A stretch of DNA of 9,612 bases from Candidatus Omnitrophota bacterium (GTDB taxonomy: Bacteria; Omnitrophota; Gorgyraeia; Duberdicusellales; 4484-171). Shown in pieces: positions 1-5,642 of this stretch (position 1 is the first letter of the stretch; every line of letters starts with the position of its first letter). The position numbers and the translations under genes were made by a program. The notes below the pieces were generated by a model. That model made no database searches. It was not told where the DNA came from and saw only the letters and a list, made by a program, of their open reading frames with translations. The stretch lies in assembly GCA_028717025.1 (NCBI GenBank), contig JAQUOR010000057.1, forward strand, positions 1 through 9,612, in the 5' to 3' direction.

Positions 1-72
1 TTCTAAAACCTTACAAATCAAGGATTGATGGTCTTTGTTATCTTCTACTACTAATATAGTGCCGTAAGTCAT
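1..72 (-). CDS. Response regulator receiver domain, N-terminal fragment cut by window edge
   Basis: Reading the minus strand from an ATG at 70-72 gives 24 codons that begin MTYGTILVVEDNKDHQSLIC and run off the window. A short beta-strand (TILVV) followed by the acidic pair E10-D11 and then N-K-D-H is the classic start of a CheY-like receiver domain, in which those acids help bind the magnesium needed for aspartate phosphorylation. The phospho-acceptor aspartate and any output domain lie outside the window, so neither the regulated process nor the subfamily can be told. No strong Shine-Dalgarno is visible; the upstream bases are ATTAAAAG. A good TATAAT lies about 70 bases upstream. The family call is fairly sure despite the short length because the motif is in the right place after the start codon. 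Confidence 0.75.
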   Translation of the reverse strand, partial: MTYGTILVVEDNKDHQSLICKVLE

Positions 73-140
73 CTTTTAATGATAAGCTAGTCAATATTGA
101 TTATCTTAAGAACATAATAGACCAAACCTCAAATTTTGAA

Positions 141-146
141 ATTATA
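141..146 (-). promoter_or_regulatory. Possible -10 box upstream of the response regulator
   Basis: The minus strand reads TATAAT, a perfect sigma70 -10 hexamer, 69 bases before the receiver-domain start. No convincing -35 hexamer lies 16-18 bases upstream. A small palindrome, TCAAA-N-TTTGA, lies just downstream of the -10 at about 129-139, where an operator could sit. The region is AT-rich, so a chance match is possible. Confidence 0.3.
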
Positions 147-258
147 TTTTAAAAAATGAGAAGCGGCATCCCCATTTCTTTTAATCTATAAAGAATGAAC
201 TGTTTCCTTTCTTACGTCCCATGTCCTAGTGGCACAAGCCACTAACGTCCCACATCCC

Positions 259-328
259 TCTCACCTCTAACCTCTCACCTCTAACCTCTCACCTCTAACC
301 TCTCACCTCTAACCCCTCACCTCTAACC
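259..328. repeat. 14-base tandem repeat, five copies
   Basis: Five consecutive copies of TCTCACCTCTAACC occupy this stretch. Four are identical and the fifth (315-328) has one changed base. The minus strand reads GGTTAGAGGTGAGA and so carries regularly spaced GG pairs. Single or partial copies of the same words recur at about 1418-1450, just after the RhlA-like gene, and at 5111-5147, just before the lipoprotein start, so the motif is dispersed and not confined to this array. Confidence 0.9.
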
Positions 329-433
329 TTCTCTATACTCTATACGCAATACTCATTGCTCATTATCCCTTGCGCCTACATGGCTGGCTTTGGCCTAAAG
401 GTAAGCCAAACCACGACCCCTCTGGGTCGGCCT

Positions 434-524
434 GCGGGATTAATTCACACTATTATTTTCCTGCGTGCTTTGGCACGCGGAAAAACAATGTGTTCATTAA
501 AAAGGCGCTGATTTCTCAGCGCCT
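434..524. repeat. 91-base dispersed direct repeat, copy 1
   Basis: This segment is identical, base for base, to 6902-6992. It contains the intrinsic terminator of small unit 1 and, beyond it on the minus strand, a long imperfect palindrome whose core is GCGTGC-TTTG-GCACGC (about 473-488). T-rich and A-rich arms flank the core, with ACAC and GTGT farther out. The first 13 bases, GCGGGATTAATTC, recur a third time in inverted orientation at 7626-7638. Confidence 0.95.
499..523 (-). terminator. Intrinsic terminator of small unit 1
   Basis: On the minus strand a perfect 8-base-pair stem, GGCGCTGA with TCAGCGCC, closes a GAAA (GNRA-type) loop and is followed directly by five T residues. This is a canonical Rho-independent terminator. 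It begins 7 bases after the stop codon of the 16-codon ORF at 531-581. An identical terminator occurs at 6967-6991. Confidence 0.85.
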
Positions 525-530
525 TATCCT

Positions 531-581
531 TTAATCCCTTTTCCCTATCGTGTGACTACAGTTTGCTTCTAAAAACACCAT
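531..581 (-). CDS. Candidate 16-aa micropeptide, copy 1
   Basis: An ATG at 579-581 opens a 16-codon frame, MVFLEANCSHTIGKRD, that stops just before the terminator. The related unit at 6998-7048 has an ORF of exactly the same length ending SHTIGKRI. Across the shared SHTIGKR block the two copies differ at three bases, all synonymous third positions (ACG/ACT, GGG/GGC, AAA/AAG), which is what protein-level selection would give. Against translation, this copy has no good Shine-Dalgarno (upstream AAGTAGTAA), the N-terminal half is not conserved, and a 21-base block is a small sample. No function is recognisable; the peptide is not hydrophobic, so a membrane-acting toxin is unlikely. Confidence 0.3.
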   Translation of the reverse strand: MVFLEANCSHTIGKRD

Positions 582-610
582 TTACTACTTGCTTTTTGTA
601 ACTTAGGTGA

Positions 611-639
611 ATTCTACTATCAAATTGCTTGCTCTTCAA
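611..639 (-). promoter_or_regulatory. Sigma70-type promoter of small unit 1
   Basis: On the minus strand TTGAAG (634-639) is followed after exactly 17 bases by TAGAAT (611-616). The related unit 2 has TTGAAA-N17-TACAAT at the matching place, so hexamers and spacing are kept although the spacer bases differ. That makes a chance match less likely than for an isolated promoter prediction. Confidence 0.6.
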
Positions 640-764
640 CAAATAGTTTAGCTATCAGCTTTTCCGTCCTAGCTAGCGACGCGAAGCGGAACATGCGAAC
701 GTCCCACATCCAAGCGAACAAAGTGAGCGAACGTCCCACATCCTAGTGGCGCAAGCCACGGACG

Positions 765-885
765 TCCCTCGTCCTTCATCCTTCTTCCTTCGTCCCTCAT
801 CCGTCTCTTTTTCTAACAACTAAAAACTAGCAACTAACAACAATCGTCTGCCATCTGCCATCTTTCTAACTATAAGCTATGAGCT
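765..885. repeat. Post-stop low-complexity repeat, copy 1
   Basis: This stretch contains CTTCATCC/CTTCGTCC words followed by TAACAACTAAAAACTAGC, then CAACTAACAACAATCG and TCTGCCATC. It closely matches 7137-7232 and 7815-7895. On the minus strand each copy begins shortly after the stop codon of a gene, here the zinc-ribbon gene ending at 900, so it would be in the 3' untranslated part of the message. Function unknown. Confidence 0.8.
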
Positions 886-899
886 ATGAGCTTACGAGC

Positions 900-1283
900 C
901 TATAAACTCTCTTCTTCCCTGCCGCCGACATCGCTGACCCATTTCAGCTTATCTAATTCTACGTATTCTCCGCCGCATTCACAGGCCGATATTTGATCAA
1001 AGCGCTTCGCTCTATTGCACCTTAAACACACCGCGAGCCTTCTCTCCTTCCATCGGGTACCTATAAAAGCAAATATTAACGCGATAGCAAAGTATCTCGG
1101 CACACGGAACATTGTCTTTTCTAATAGTTCCTGGGGATTAAAATTGCCCTCGATTTTAGAATAGACGAATATATCGAGCATAATCGAGATAAAAAGACTG
1201 ACGAACAGAATAGAAAAAAATATTATTAATGTTTTGCGGTTATGTTCTGCTTTTATCTCCCGTTCTGTCTTACGAATCCACAT
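900..1283 (-). CDS. Two-helix membrane protein with C-terminal zinc ribbon, unknown function
   Basis: The 127-residue product has a basic N-terminus, a hydrophobic helix at about 18-40 and a second at about 63-78. A short cytoplasmic tail follows with paired cysteines: C86-x2-C89 and C101-x-C103 in the context ACECGGEYVEL, a rubredoxin-knuckle or zinc-ribbon pattern. The basic segment R77-R82 just after helix 2 suggests that both termini are cytoplasmic, so the metal site would face the cytoplasm. I do not recognise a named family. The start is supported by AAGGA a short distance upstream. It stands alone, with repeat-rich spacers on both sides. The zinc role is inferred from cysteine spacing; iron binding is possible, although four cysteines near a GG turn fit a structural zinc best. 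Confidence 0.7.
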   Translation of the reverse strand: MWIRKTEREIKAEHNRKTLIIFFSILFVSLFISIMLDIFVYSKIEGNFNPQELLEKTMFRVPRYFAIALIFAFIGTRWKERRLAVCLRCNRAKRFDQISACECGGEYVELDKLKWVSDVGGREEESL

Positions 1284-1472
1284 GCTTTTCCTTAAATTTT
1301 TTATTCAGATAATATATTTTCCGAATATTTAAATATTACCACTAAAATGCGCCGTCAACAAGTATCAGCTAACAGCATAGGTTTTAGGTTTACGGTTATA
1401 GGTTAAAGATTAAAATCTCTAACCCCTTCCCCGCTAACCTCTCACCTCTAGTCTTTAACCTAAATAATAGTT
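1284..1472. other. Spacer with inverted GGTTA-type repeats after the hydrolase gene
   Basis: The segment downstream of the hydrolase stop contains a perfect 10-base inverted repeat, AGGTTAAAGA at 1400-1409 with TCTTTAACCT at 1452-1461. It encloses more GGTTAGAGG-type words related to the tandem repeat at 259-328. A hairpin with a loop of about 42 bases could form, but there is no clear T-run for an intrinsic terminator. The word TAACCTAAATAATA at 1456-1469 recurs at 5139-5152. Confidence 0.55.
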
Positions 1473-2294
1473 TTATTTTGAAACAAGAATGTCCTCGTAA
1501 ATGTCCAGAACGTCTTCGCGTTCCATATGCAGGAAATGCCCTACGTTCTTTACGATACGCACTTTACAATCGGGAATTTGCGTAGCAAGAAATTTCACAT
1601 CTTCCAAATCGATGATCTCGTCTTTCTCCCCTATGAGCAGGACTGTTTTTGCTTTGATATTTTTCAAGTTTACCAGGTCGCTTAATTTTTTAGAAGAAAT
1701 CACGAATAATCCATGCGTGTAAAACGCGCGCAGCTCCTCGTCTGTCATCTTACAAAATTGATTAATGATCTTTCGTTTGATCTGTTCCGGCAGATTTCCG
1801 CCGAAACTCTTGATCAGCGTCTGCGCTATCTGGGTGCGGTCCTTGATGTCGATACCTGCGCCGTTCTTGATGGTTTCTATCATTTTACGATTGGGTTTGG
1901 TGCCCAGGCTGGCTAAGGTGAGCCGCTTTATCCTGTCGCGGTATTCTGAAGCAAAAACAACCGCGACCACTCCGCCCCAGGAAGCGGAACACAGCATTGC
2001 ATCTTTGTTCACGCCTGTCTTATCGATGACCGTATGCAATATCTCTACCTGCTCATCGAGCGATGCTTCTTTTGGCCCGGAAAGAAACTTACCTTTACCC
2101 TGATTAGGAAAGTCAAAAAGGACTATCCGGTAATCACGGGAAAAACGCGTAATAAAGGTGTGCCACATTCCCATGGACTGTTGTATGCCGTTAATGCAGA
2201 CAATATGCGGCCCTGCATTTTCGTATATCCTGTAAGGAATCAAAAATCTGTTTATCTTAAGTATGTCTTTTTTGACAGAAACTTTTGCGGTCAT
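1473..2294 (-). CDS. RhlA/PhaG-like alpha/beta hydrolase (3-hydroxyacyl transferase-type fold)
   Basis: The 273-residue protein is a single alpha/beta-hydrolase domain with no signal peptide. The nucleophile elbow reads SASWGG with S105 as the likely nucleophile. D225 (IGEKDE) and H253 (NVGHFLHME) complete the triad, and the NG at 35-36 after strand 3 supplies the oxyanion region. The SASWGG elbow (instead of the usual G-x-S-x-G), the preceding FDFPNQG, the EVEIL helix and the C-terminal GHFLHME resemble RhlA, which joins two 3-hydroxyacyl chains from ACP in rhamnolipid synthesis, and its relative PhaG, a 3-hydroxyacyl ACP:CoA transferase. Triad spacing also matches that group as I remember it. 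The true substrate is unknown, and a generic esterase is the main alternative. The start is backed by GGAAGGAA. No rhamnosyltransferase or PHA gene lies nearby. Confidence 0.75.
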   Translation of the reverse strand: MTAKVSVKKDILKINRFLIPYRIYENAGPHIVCINGIQQSMGMWHTFITRFSRDYRIVLFDFPNQGKGKFLSGPKEASLDEQVEILHTVIDKTGVNKDAMLCSASWGGVVAVVFASEYRDRIKRLTLASLGTKPNRKMIETIKNGAGIDIKDRTQIAQTLIKSFGGNLPEQIKRKIINQFCKMTDEELRAFYTHGLFVISSKKLSDLVNLKNIKAKTVLLIGEKDEIIDLEDVKFLATQIPDCKVRIVKNVGHFLHMEREDVLDIYEDILVSK

Positions 2295-2628
2295 TTTTTA
2301 TCGTTCCTTCCTGTGAGAATTGCCTTGTATCCTTAAGCGCGGGAAAACTCGCGCCTCTTTGCACAGCGACTAAAATATTATCATATTAGTCTATACAAGG
2401 AAACAAAATTTATCAATTTGCAAAATCCTCTTTTTATTGACTTTTTTATGCTTTGGCGTGCTTGCGCGGATTAAAAACGGGCGAGCGCCTCTTTCTTAAC
2501 TCTATGCTATCTAAGGCAATAGGTTCACGATAACGGATAATTGCCAATTAATAATTACGAATTAATAATTTCTAATCGGTTTGCCCATTCGTAATTCGTA
2601 ATTTATAATCTTCTCTGTATAGATAAAG
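2295..2628. other. 334-base spacer: hairpins, no gene
   Basis: No coding region is credible here. On the hydrolase side, 2337-2354 forms a hairpin with 7-base arms (GCGCGGG and CTCGCGC, one G-T pair) and an AAAA loop, 43 bases before the hydrolase start. On the porin side there is an AT-rich perfect 12-base inverted repeat, AATTACGAATTA at 2553-2564 and TAATTCGTAATT at 2592-2603, only 25-75 bases after the porin stop. Neither hairpin has the T-run of a clear terminator. The region between about 2370 and 2450 is AT-rich and probably contains the hydrolase promoter, but I cannot fix one pair of hexamers. Confidence 0.5.
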
Positions 2629-3984
2629 CTAAAAATCTACGGTTACGCCGGCCCTTAAAGAATATGCAATGCTCCTGTTCTCTGCAGAAAAGTAGCTTCC
2701 CGGCATAAACCATGCGCCGTTCAATTTAAAATGTACGTCTTCGGTGTAGTCATACACCGCATAGGCATCAACCTCGTTCCCAAAATGAGGATTTTCGCCT
2801 TCTACTCCATATCCGTCGCCGACAGGACCACCCATTAGATACGCAATAGTCTCAAGGTCCTTTTGGGCCAAACATGCCCAGGTAAACGAAGCGCCGATAG
2901 TGACATCTTCTAAGGGCATGATTGAGCCTCTCACCGTTGCGTACTCAAGATTACTATTAAGATAAAGGAAGAGAATATTGATGATTTCTGCCGGCGTCTG
3001 GTCTTCGTATAAGTAATCCCAACCTTTATGATTACCGTCAAAATTGTCATCGTCACCGCTTAGATATGTATAGGTCGCGCCGATAGTTGGATTGTACTTT
3101 ACGGGAAATCTATAGTCTGCAATTGCCTGAATGGCAAAAGCGTTTAGGTGTTCATATTCGCCGCTAAAGAAATCGTCGGGCATCTGCGTCACAACGTCGC
3201 CGAATTGATACGCACCCTCAAGGCCCAAGGTTAACTGCTCAAAAGGGTCAAATTGCACCCTTCCGCCCACAGTATATGTTTTAGATTGATTCTCATCCGG
3301 TTCTATGGCAGCCTGGGGAGAATTATCGGAACCAAAGAAATACATTTCAGTAATACCCTTAAATGAGCTCCAGTGATAGGCGATATTCGTTCCGAAAAGC
3401 GTAACGTCGTCGTCGATATACGTTGTGCCCTCAAAAGGCTTTGCGTAAATGAAGTCTATGGTATAGGGAGAAAAATCAAAAATGGCCCGTACGGCGTCAA
3501 ACGACTTTCTCAAAGACAAATCACCCACTACCGCGGGTGCGTTCGCAGCGGTCCAGTTAGTATCCGGATCTCCGATGATCAAGCCGTTACCGTAACGAAG
3601 ATTTTGACGGCCGACTATCAATGTAAGGGGCTGATACAAACATTCTTTTATCTCGACGTAGGCTAAATCCAAATCGACGTCGGTATTAGAGGTGGCCTCA
3701 TCCTCAGCGCCCCAGAGCCTTTCATTAATAAAACGCACCGTAGCAGTAACGTTTTCGGTGAGGTCCGTATCGATGCGCAGACGGGTTTGAGAAAAAGCAA
3801 AGAGAGATTTATCGTTTGAAGGCCAGGGGTCGTCGGACGACCATTTCTTCCTCAATGACAAATGGCGTATGATTCCCTGGGCGGTAATATCACCGCTTAC
3901 CTTCATATTCTCCATCGCGGCAAAAACAGGATGTATAAAAACTACAGACACAAACGCTAATACTATTAAACGTCTTGTCCACAT
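2629..3984 (-). CDS. Outer-membrane beta-barrel porin, Alginate_exp-like
   Basis: The 451-residue precursor begins with a clear signal peptide (MWTRRLIVLAFVSVV..., probable cleavage near AFAA, residues 21-24). The rest is built of alternating polar and hydrophobic strands rich in aromatic residues. It ends in Y-x-L-x-A-x-V-x-V-x-F with a terminal phenylalanine, the signal recognised by the BAM insertion machinery. Segments such as FAFSQTRLRIDTDLTENVTATVRFINERLWG and LTLIVGRQNLRYGNGLIIG resemble the alginate-export (AlgE-like) barrel family, whose members are mostly passive channels of unknown substrate. Acidic loops (DDDN, DENQ) suggest calcium or cation interaction, but that is inference. 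GGGGAGGA sits 6 bases before the ATG. It indicates an outer membrane. It follows the lipoprotein gene by 202 bases, and a candidate promoter of its own lies between them. Confidence 0.85.
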   Translation of the reverse strand: MWTRRLIVLAFVSVVFIHPVFAAMENMKVSGDITAQGIIRHLSLRKKWSSDDPWPSNDKSLFAFSQTRLRIDTDLTENVTATVRFINERLWGAEDEATSNTDVDLDLAYVEIKECLYQPLTLIVGRQNLRYGNGLIIGDPDTNWTAANAPAVVGDLSLRKSFDAVRAIFDFSPYTIDFIYAKPFEGTTYIDDDVTLFGTNIAYHWSSFKGITEMYFFGSDNSPQAAIEPDENQSKTYTVGGRVQFDPFEQLTLGLEGAYQFGDVVTQMPDDFFSGEYEHLNAFAIQAIADYRFPVKYNPTIGATYTYLSGDDDNFDGNHKGWDYLYEDQTPAEIINILFLYLNSNLEYATVRGSIMPLEDVTIGASFTWACLAQKDLETIAYLMGGPVGDGYGVEGENPHFGNEVDAYAVYDYTEDVHFKLNGAWFMPGSYFSAENRSIAYSLRAGVTVDF

Positions 3985-4041
3985 ACCTATCCTCCCCTTT
4001 TTGTTTGTGTTTGCCTGCGCGATAAAAACTAATATGTTTTT

Positions 4042-4069
4042 ATTCTATCACAAATAAACCAATTCTTAA
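4042..4069 (-). promoter_or_regulatory. Candidate promoter of the porin gene
   Basis: On the minus strand TTAAGA (4064-4069) and TAGAAT (4042-4047) are separated by 16 bases, about 58 bases before the porin start codon. The -10 is good and the -35 matches at four of six positions. The surrounding DNA is AT-rich, so this is a moderate prediction. Confidence 0.4.
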
Positions 4070-4186
4070 TTAATTATTTAGGTGTTTTAAGGATATGCCT
4101 TATTGCGGATAAAGCTTCTTTTTCTATGTGCCCGCGGAAGCAGCGATTTATTTATTTTGGCTTTGGCAAAATTTTTCCAGGAAGCA

Positions 4187-5098
4187 TTATTTACTGTTTT
4201 TCTTCTTTATCAACTCGGCGATGCCTCCTGCCAGGTCGTCAAGCGTGGCTTTTATCTGCTGTTCCAAAAACACTCCGTCATCCTGCATCCATTTGCTTTT
4301 AGCGTGCGAATCGGTATGTTTAGTAACACTGCCCATATACATATCGGGATATATTTTTATCCGCCGCAGCTCCGGATGTAATTTCGTCTTACCGGTAGGC
4401 CAGAGAAACGAACCTGCGGAAATAGGCAAACCATCGTATTTTTTGATAAAACTTTGTATTGTTTCACCCGAAGCAAGGGTCACTGTCGCCATTCCCGTTA
4501 AAGGCGTTCCGGGTTCTCCCCATCCGGACCTTCCTCCAAACATGTACATATTCACTAATATAATAATGTCTTTATCGGAAGTTTTCAGGGAAGCAGGCGA
4601 GCTTCCTTCTTCTACTACAAACAACACGCTTGCTTCTTTGGGTAAATCGATTTTTTTCTTAAGATTTTCAATAAAGTAGTCCCGCATCGTCCAGTTATAT
4701 GACTTGATAAGATTATTGATTTTGTCCTGGAACAGAGCATCGGTGGTTCTCTCCGGCCCCATAATCAAAACAGGCAGGACCCCGCCCAAAACTGCCGTCT
4801 TTACAGTAGAAAACATGTCAACGTTACCGCCTACCACGCCTGATATTAACGCATCGTAGCTGAGGATATGTACCGTTATCGTACTTCCTGGCGTAAAAAA
4901 TTCCGGATCAATTTCATTAAGACTTTTGTTTTTCAACTGTTCGCTATTTTTATTAAAATCAAAATAAAATTTCTGAAGCTCTGTAGCATTTTGACTCGGA
5001 ATGCAGGTCGCGCACGAAGAAAGGATAAGGCACGCGCCTAGCGCAAACACGGCTAAAAACGTCCCATGCGGAAATATCTTAGTTTTTTGCGAATGCAT
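4187..5098 (-). CDS. Lipoprotein of unknown function
   Basis: The 303-residue product starts with a basic stretch, a hydrophobic segment and the lipobox LSSC, making C29 the likely lipidated residue after signal peptidase II cleavage. The mature part has a helical start (ELQKFYFDFNKNSEQL), a small hydrophobic stretch rich in glycine (about 85-112, ISGVVGG to AVLGGVLPVLIMG), and a mixed alpha/beta region ending in a lysine-rich tail. The residue after the cysteine is alanine, not aspartate, so in a standard Lol system it would tend to go to the outer membrane. I do not recognise the family and assign no activity. The start is supported by AGGAGGAGAA, and the dispersed GGTTAGAGG repeat directly abuts this ribosome-binding site. 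The neighbouring porin suggests an envelope role only in a general way. Confidence 0.7.
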   Translation of the reverse strand: MHSQKTKIFPHGTFLAVFALGACLILSSCATCIPSQNATELQKFYFDFNKNSEQLKNKSLNEIDPEFFTPGSTITVHILSYDALISGVVGGNVDMFSTVKTAVLGGVLPVLIMGPERTTDALFQDKINNLIKSYNWTMRDYFIENLKKKIDLPKEASVLFVVEEGSSPASLKTSDKDIIILVNMYMFGGRSGWGEPGTPLTGMATVTLASGETIQSFIKKYDGLPISAGSFLWPTGKTKLHPELRRIKIYPDMYMGSVTKHTDSHAKSKWMQDDGVFLEQQIKATLDDLAGGIAELIKKKNSK

Positions 5099-5181
5099 CT
5101 TCTCTTCTCCTCCTCTAACCCCTAACCTAAAACCTCTAACCTAAATAATAAAACAAGGAAGTCAAACCACGGCCCCTGACT

Positions 5182-5250
5182 GGGTTATGCACCTCGCGCT
5201 TAAAGGTATTGCGCGGGTATTGTCCTTCTGGACAAGAAGCGAAACCACGA
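5182..5250. repeat. 70-base direct repeat, copy A
   Basis: This copy resembles 5493-5564 along its length, with shared words ATGCACCTCGCGCTTAAA, GTATTGCGCG, GTATTG, TTCTGG and CAAGAAG followed by AAACCACG. It contains a perfect TTGTCC-TTCT-GGACAA hairpin (about 5220-5235) and CGCGC/GCGCG arms. The two copies bracket the 45-base array. Confidence 0.8.
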
Positions 5251-5396
5251 CTTGACTGGTCAATGTGGCTTTCGCTATCGGAAGCGAAACCACGACCTGG
5301 CTGGTCAATGTGGCTTTCGCTATCGGAAGCGAAACCACGACCTGGCTGGTCAATGTGGCTTTCGCTATCGGAAGCGAAACCACGACCTGGCTGGTC
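5236..5396. repeat. 45-base hairpin tandem array, 3.6 copies
   Basis: Units start at 5236, 5281, 5326 and 5371; the last is partial. The first differs from the others at only two positions. Each junction forms a strong hairpin with 11-12-base arms (plus strand GTGGCTTTCGCT, six-base loop ATCGGA, AGCGAAACCAC; one bulged C) at 5265-5293, 5310-5338 and 5355-5383. Between these lies a small GACC-TGGCT-GGTC hairpin. The array is therefore a chain of alternating large and small stem-loops, like REP or BIME elements. There are no unique spacers, so it is not CRISPR. Confidence 0.9.
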
Positions 5397-5492
5397 GGCT
5401 GCGGCAGAGAAAAGTCCCATCCAGCCACGGAGAGGTGACTTTTTTGGCTTGGCTACTGGCTCTTGCCATTTGAAGCAAAACCATGGCCTTTT

Positions 5493-5564
5493 GGGTGATG
5501 CACCTCGCGCTTAAACGTATTGCGCGAGTATTGCCCCCTTCTGGTCAAGAAGTCAAACCACGGA
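5493..5564. repeat. 70-base direct repeat, copy B
   Basis: Diverged partner of 5182-5250. It keeps the ATGCACCTCGCGCTTAAA word, the GCGCG pair and the final AAGTCAAACCACGG. The perfect hairpin of copy A is weakened here (CCCCCTTCTGGTCAAG). It lies about 80-150 bases downstream of the SecD-like stop codon. Confidence 0.75.
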
Positions 5565-5642
5565 CCCCTTAAGCCTGCGCGTGCCCTGCCACAACCGTTA
5601 TCGCGCGTTGAGAGCTTGACCCTTGTCGGGTTTGCCCTCTCA

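Larger units (their letters stand above)
499..604 (-). ncRNA. Predicted short transcript, small unit 1 (about 105 nt)
   Basis: The promoter at 611-639 and the terminator at 499-523 bracket a transcript of about 105 bases; the 5' end is estimated at 7 bases beyond the -10 box. I recognise no known RNA family: it lacks SRP, tmRNA and 6S signatures as far as can be judged by eye. The related unit at 6967-7106 keeps the same promoter spacing, the same leader length and a shared core, AGTCACAC-N-ATAGG. The RNA may act itself or may simply be the messenger of the 16-codon ORF inside it. Transcription is inferred from sequence only. Confidence 0.5.
73..899. other. Long gene-poor spacer packed with short repeats and hairpins
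   Basis: This 827-base stretch between the zinc-ribbon gene and the response regulator has no ordinary-sized gene. From low to high coordinates it holds a TAGTGGC/GCCACTA hairpin with ACAA loop (227-244), repeated ACGTCCCACATCC-type words (about 212-258 and 698-742), a five-copy 14-base tandem repeat (259-328), a CGACCC/GGGTCG hairpin (414-429), small unit 1 with its post-terminator palindrome (434-639), a second GTGGC/GCCAC hairpin (746-759) and a low-complexity repeat after the stop codon at 900 (about 765-885). Words such as GGATGAAGGACGAAGG recur on the minus strand. Confidence 0.7.
5099..5642. other. 544-base repeat cluster between SecD-like and lipoprotein genes
   Basis: This stretch consists almost entirely of nested repeats. 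It holds GGTTA-type words (5111-5147), two copies of a 70-base unit (5182-5250 and 5493-5564), a 45-base hairpin tandem array between them (5236-5396), and a hairpin with TGAGAG/CTCTCA outer arms and ACCC/GGGT inner arms (5609-5642) right after the SecD-like stop. Several frames stay open across the array only because the repeat length is a multiple of three and the unit lacks stop codons. I do not call a gene here. Confidence 0.7.

Noticed and set aside
4128..4679. Plus-strand open frame of 183 codons
   Set aside because: It lies opposite the lipoprotein gene, which has a signal peptide, lipobox and ribosome-binding site. The plus-strand product has no family features and no ribosome-binding site.
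5236..5396. CRISPR array
   Set aside because: The 45-base units are directly adjacent with no unique spacers, and no cas gene is present.
5136..5428. Two overlapping minus-strand frames encoding 15-residue repeats (GRGFASDSESHIDQP and a second-frame version)
   Set aside because: They are open only because the 45-base unit is divisible by three and lacks stops. Neither start (ATG at 5420, GTG at 5428) has a ribosome-binding site, plus-strand frames are equally open, and the DNA is better explained as a hairpin array.
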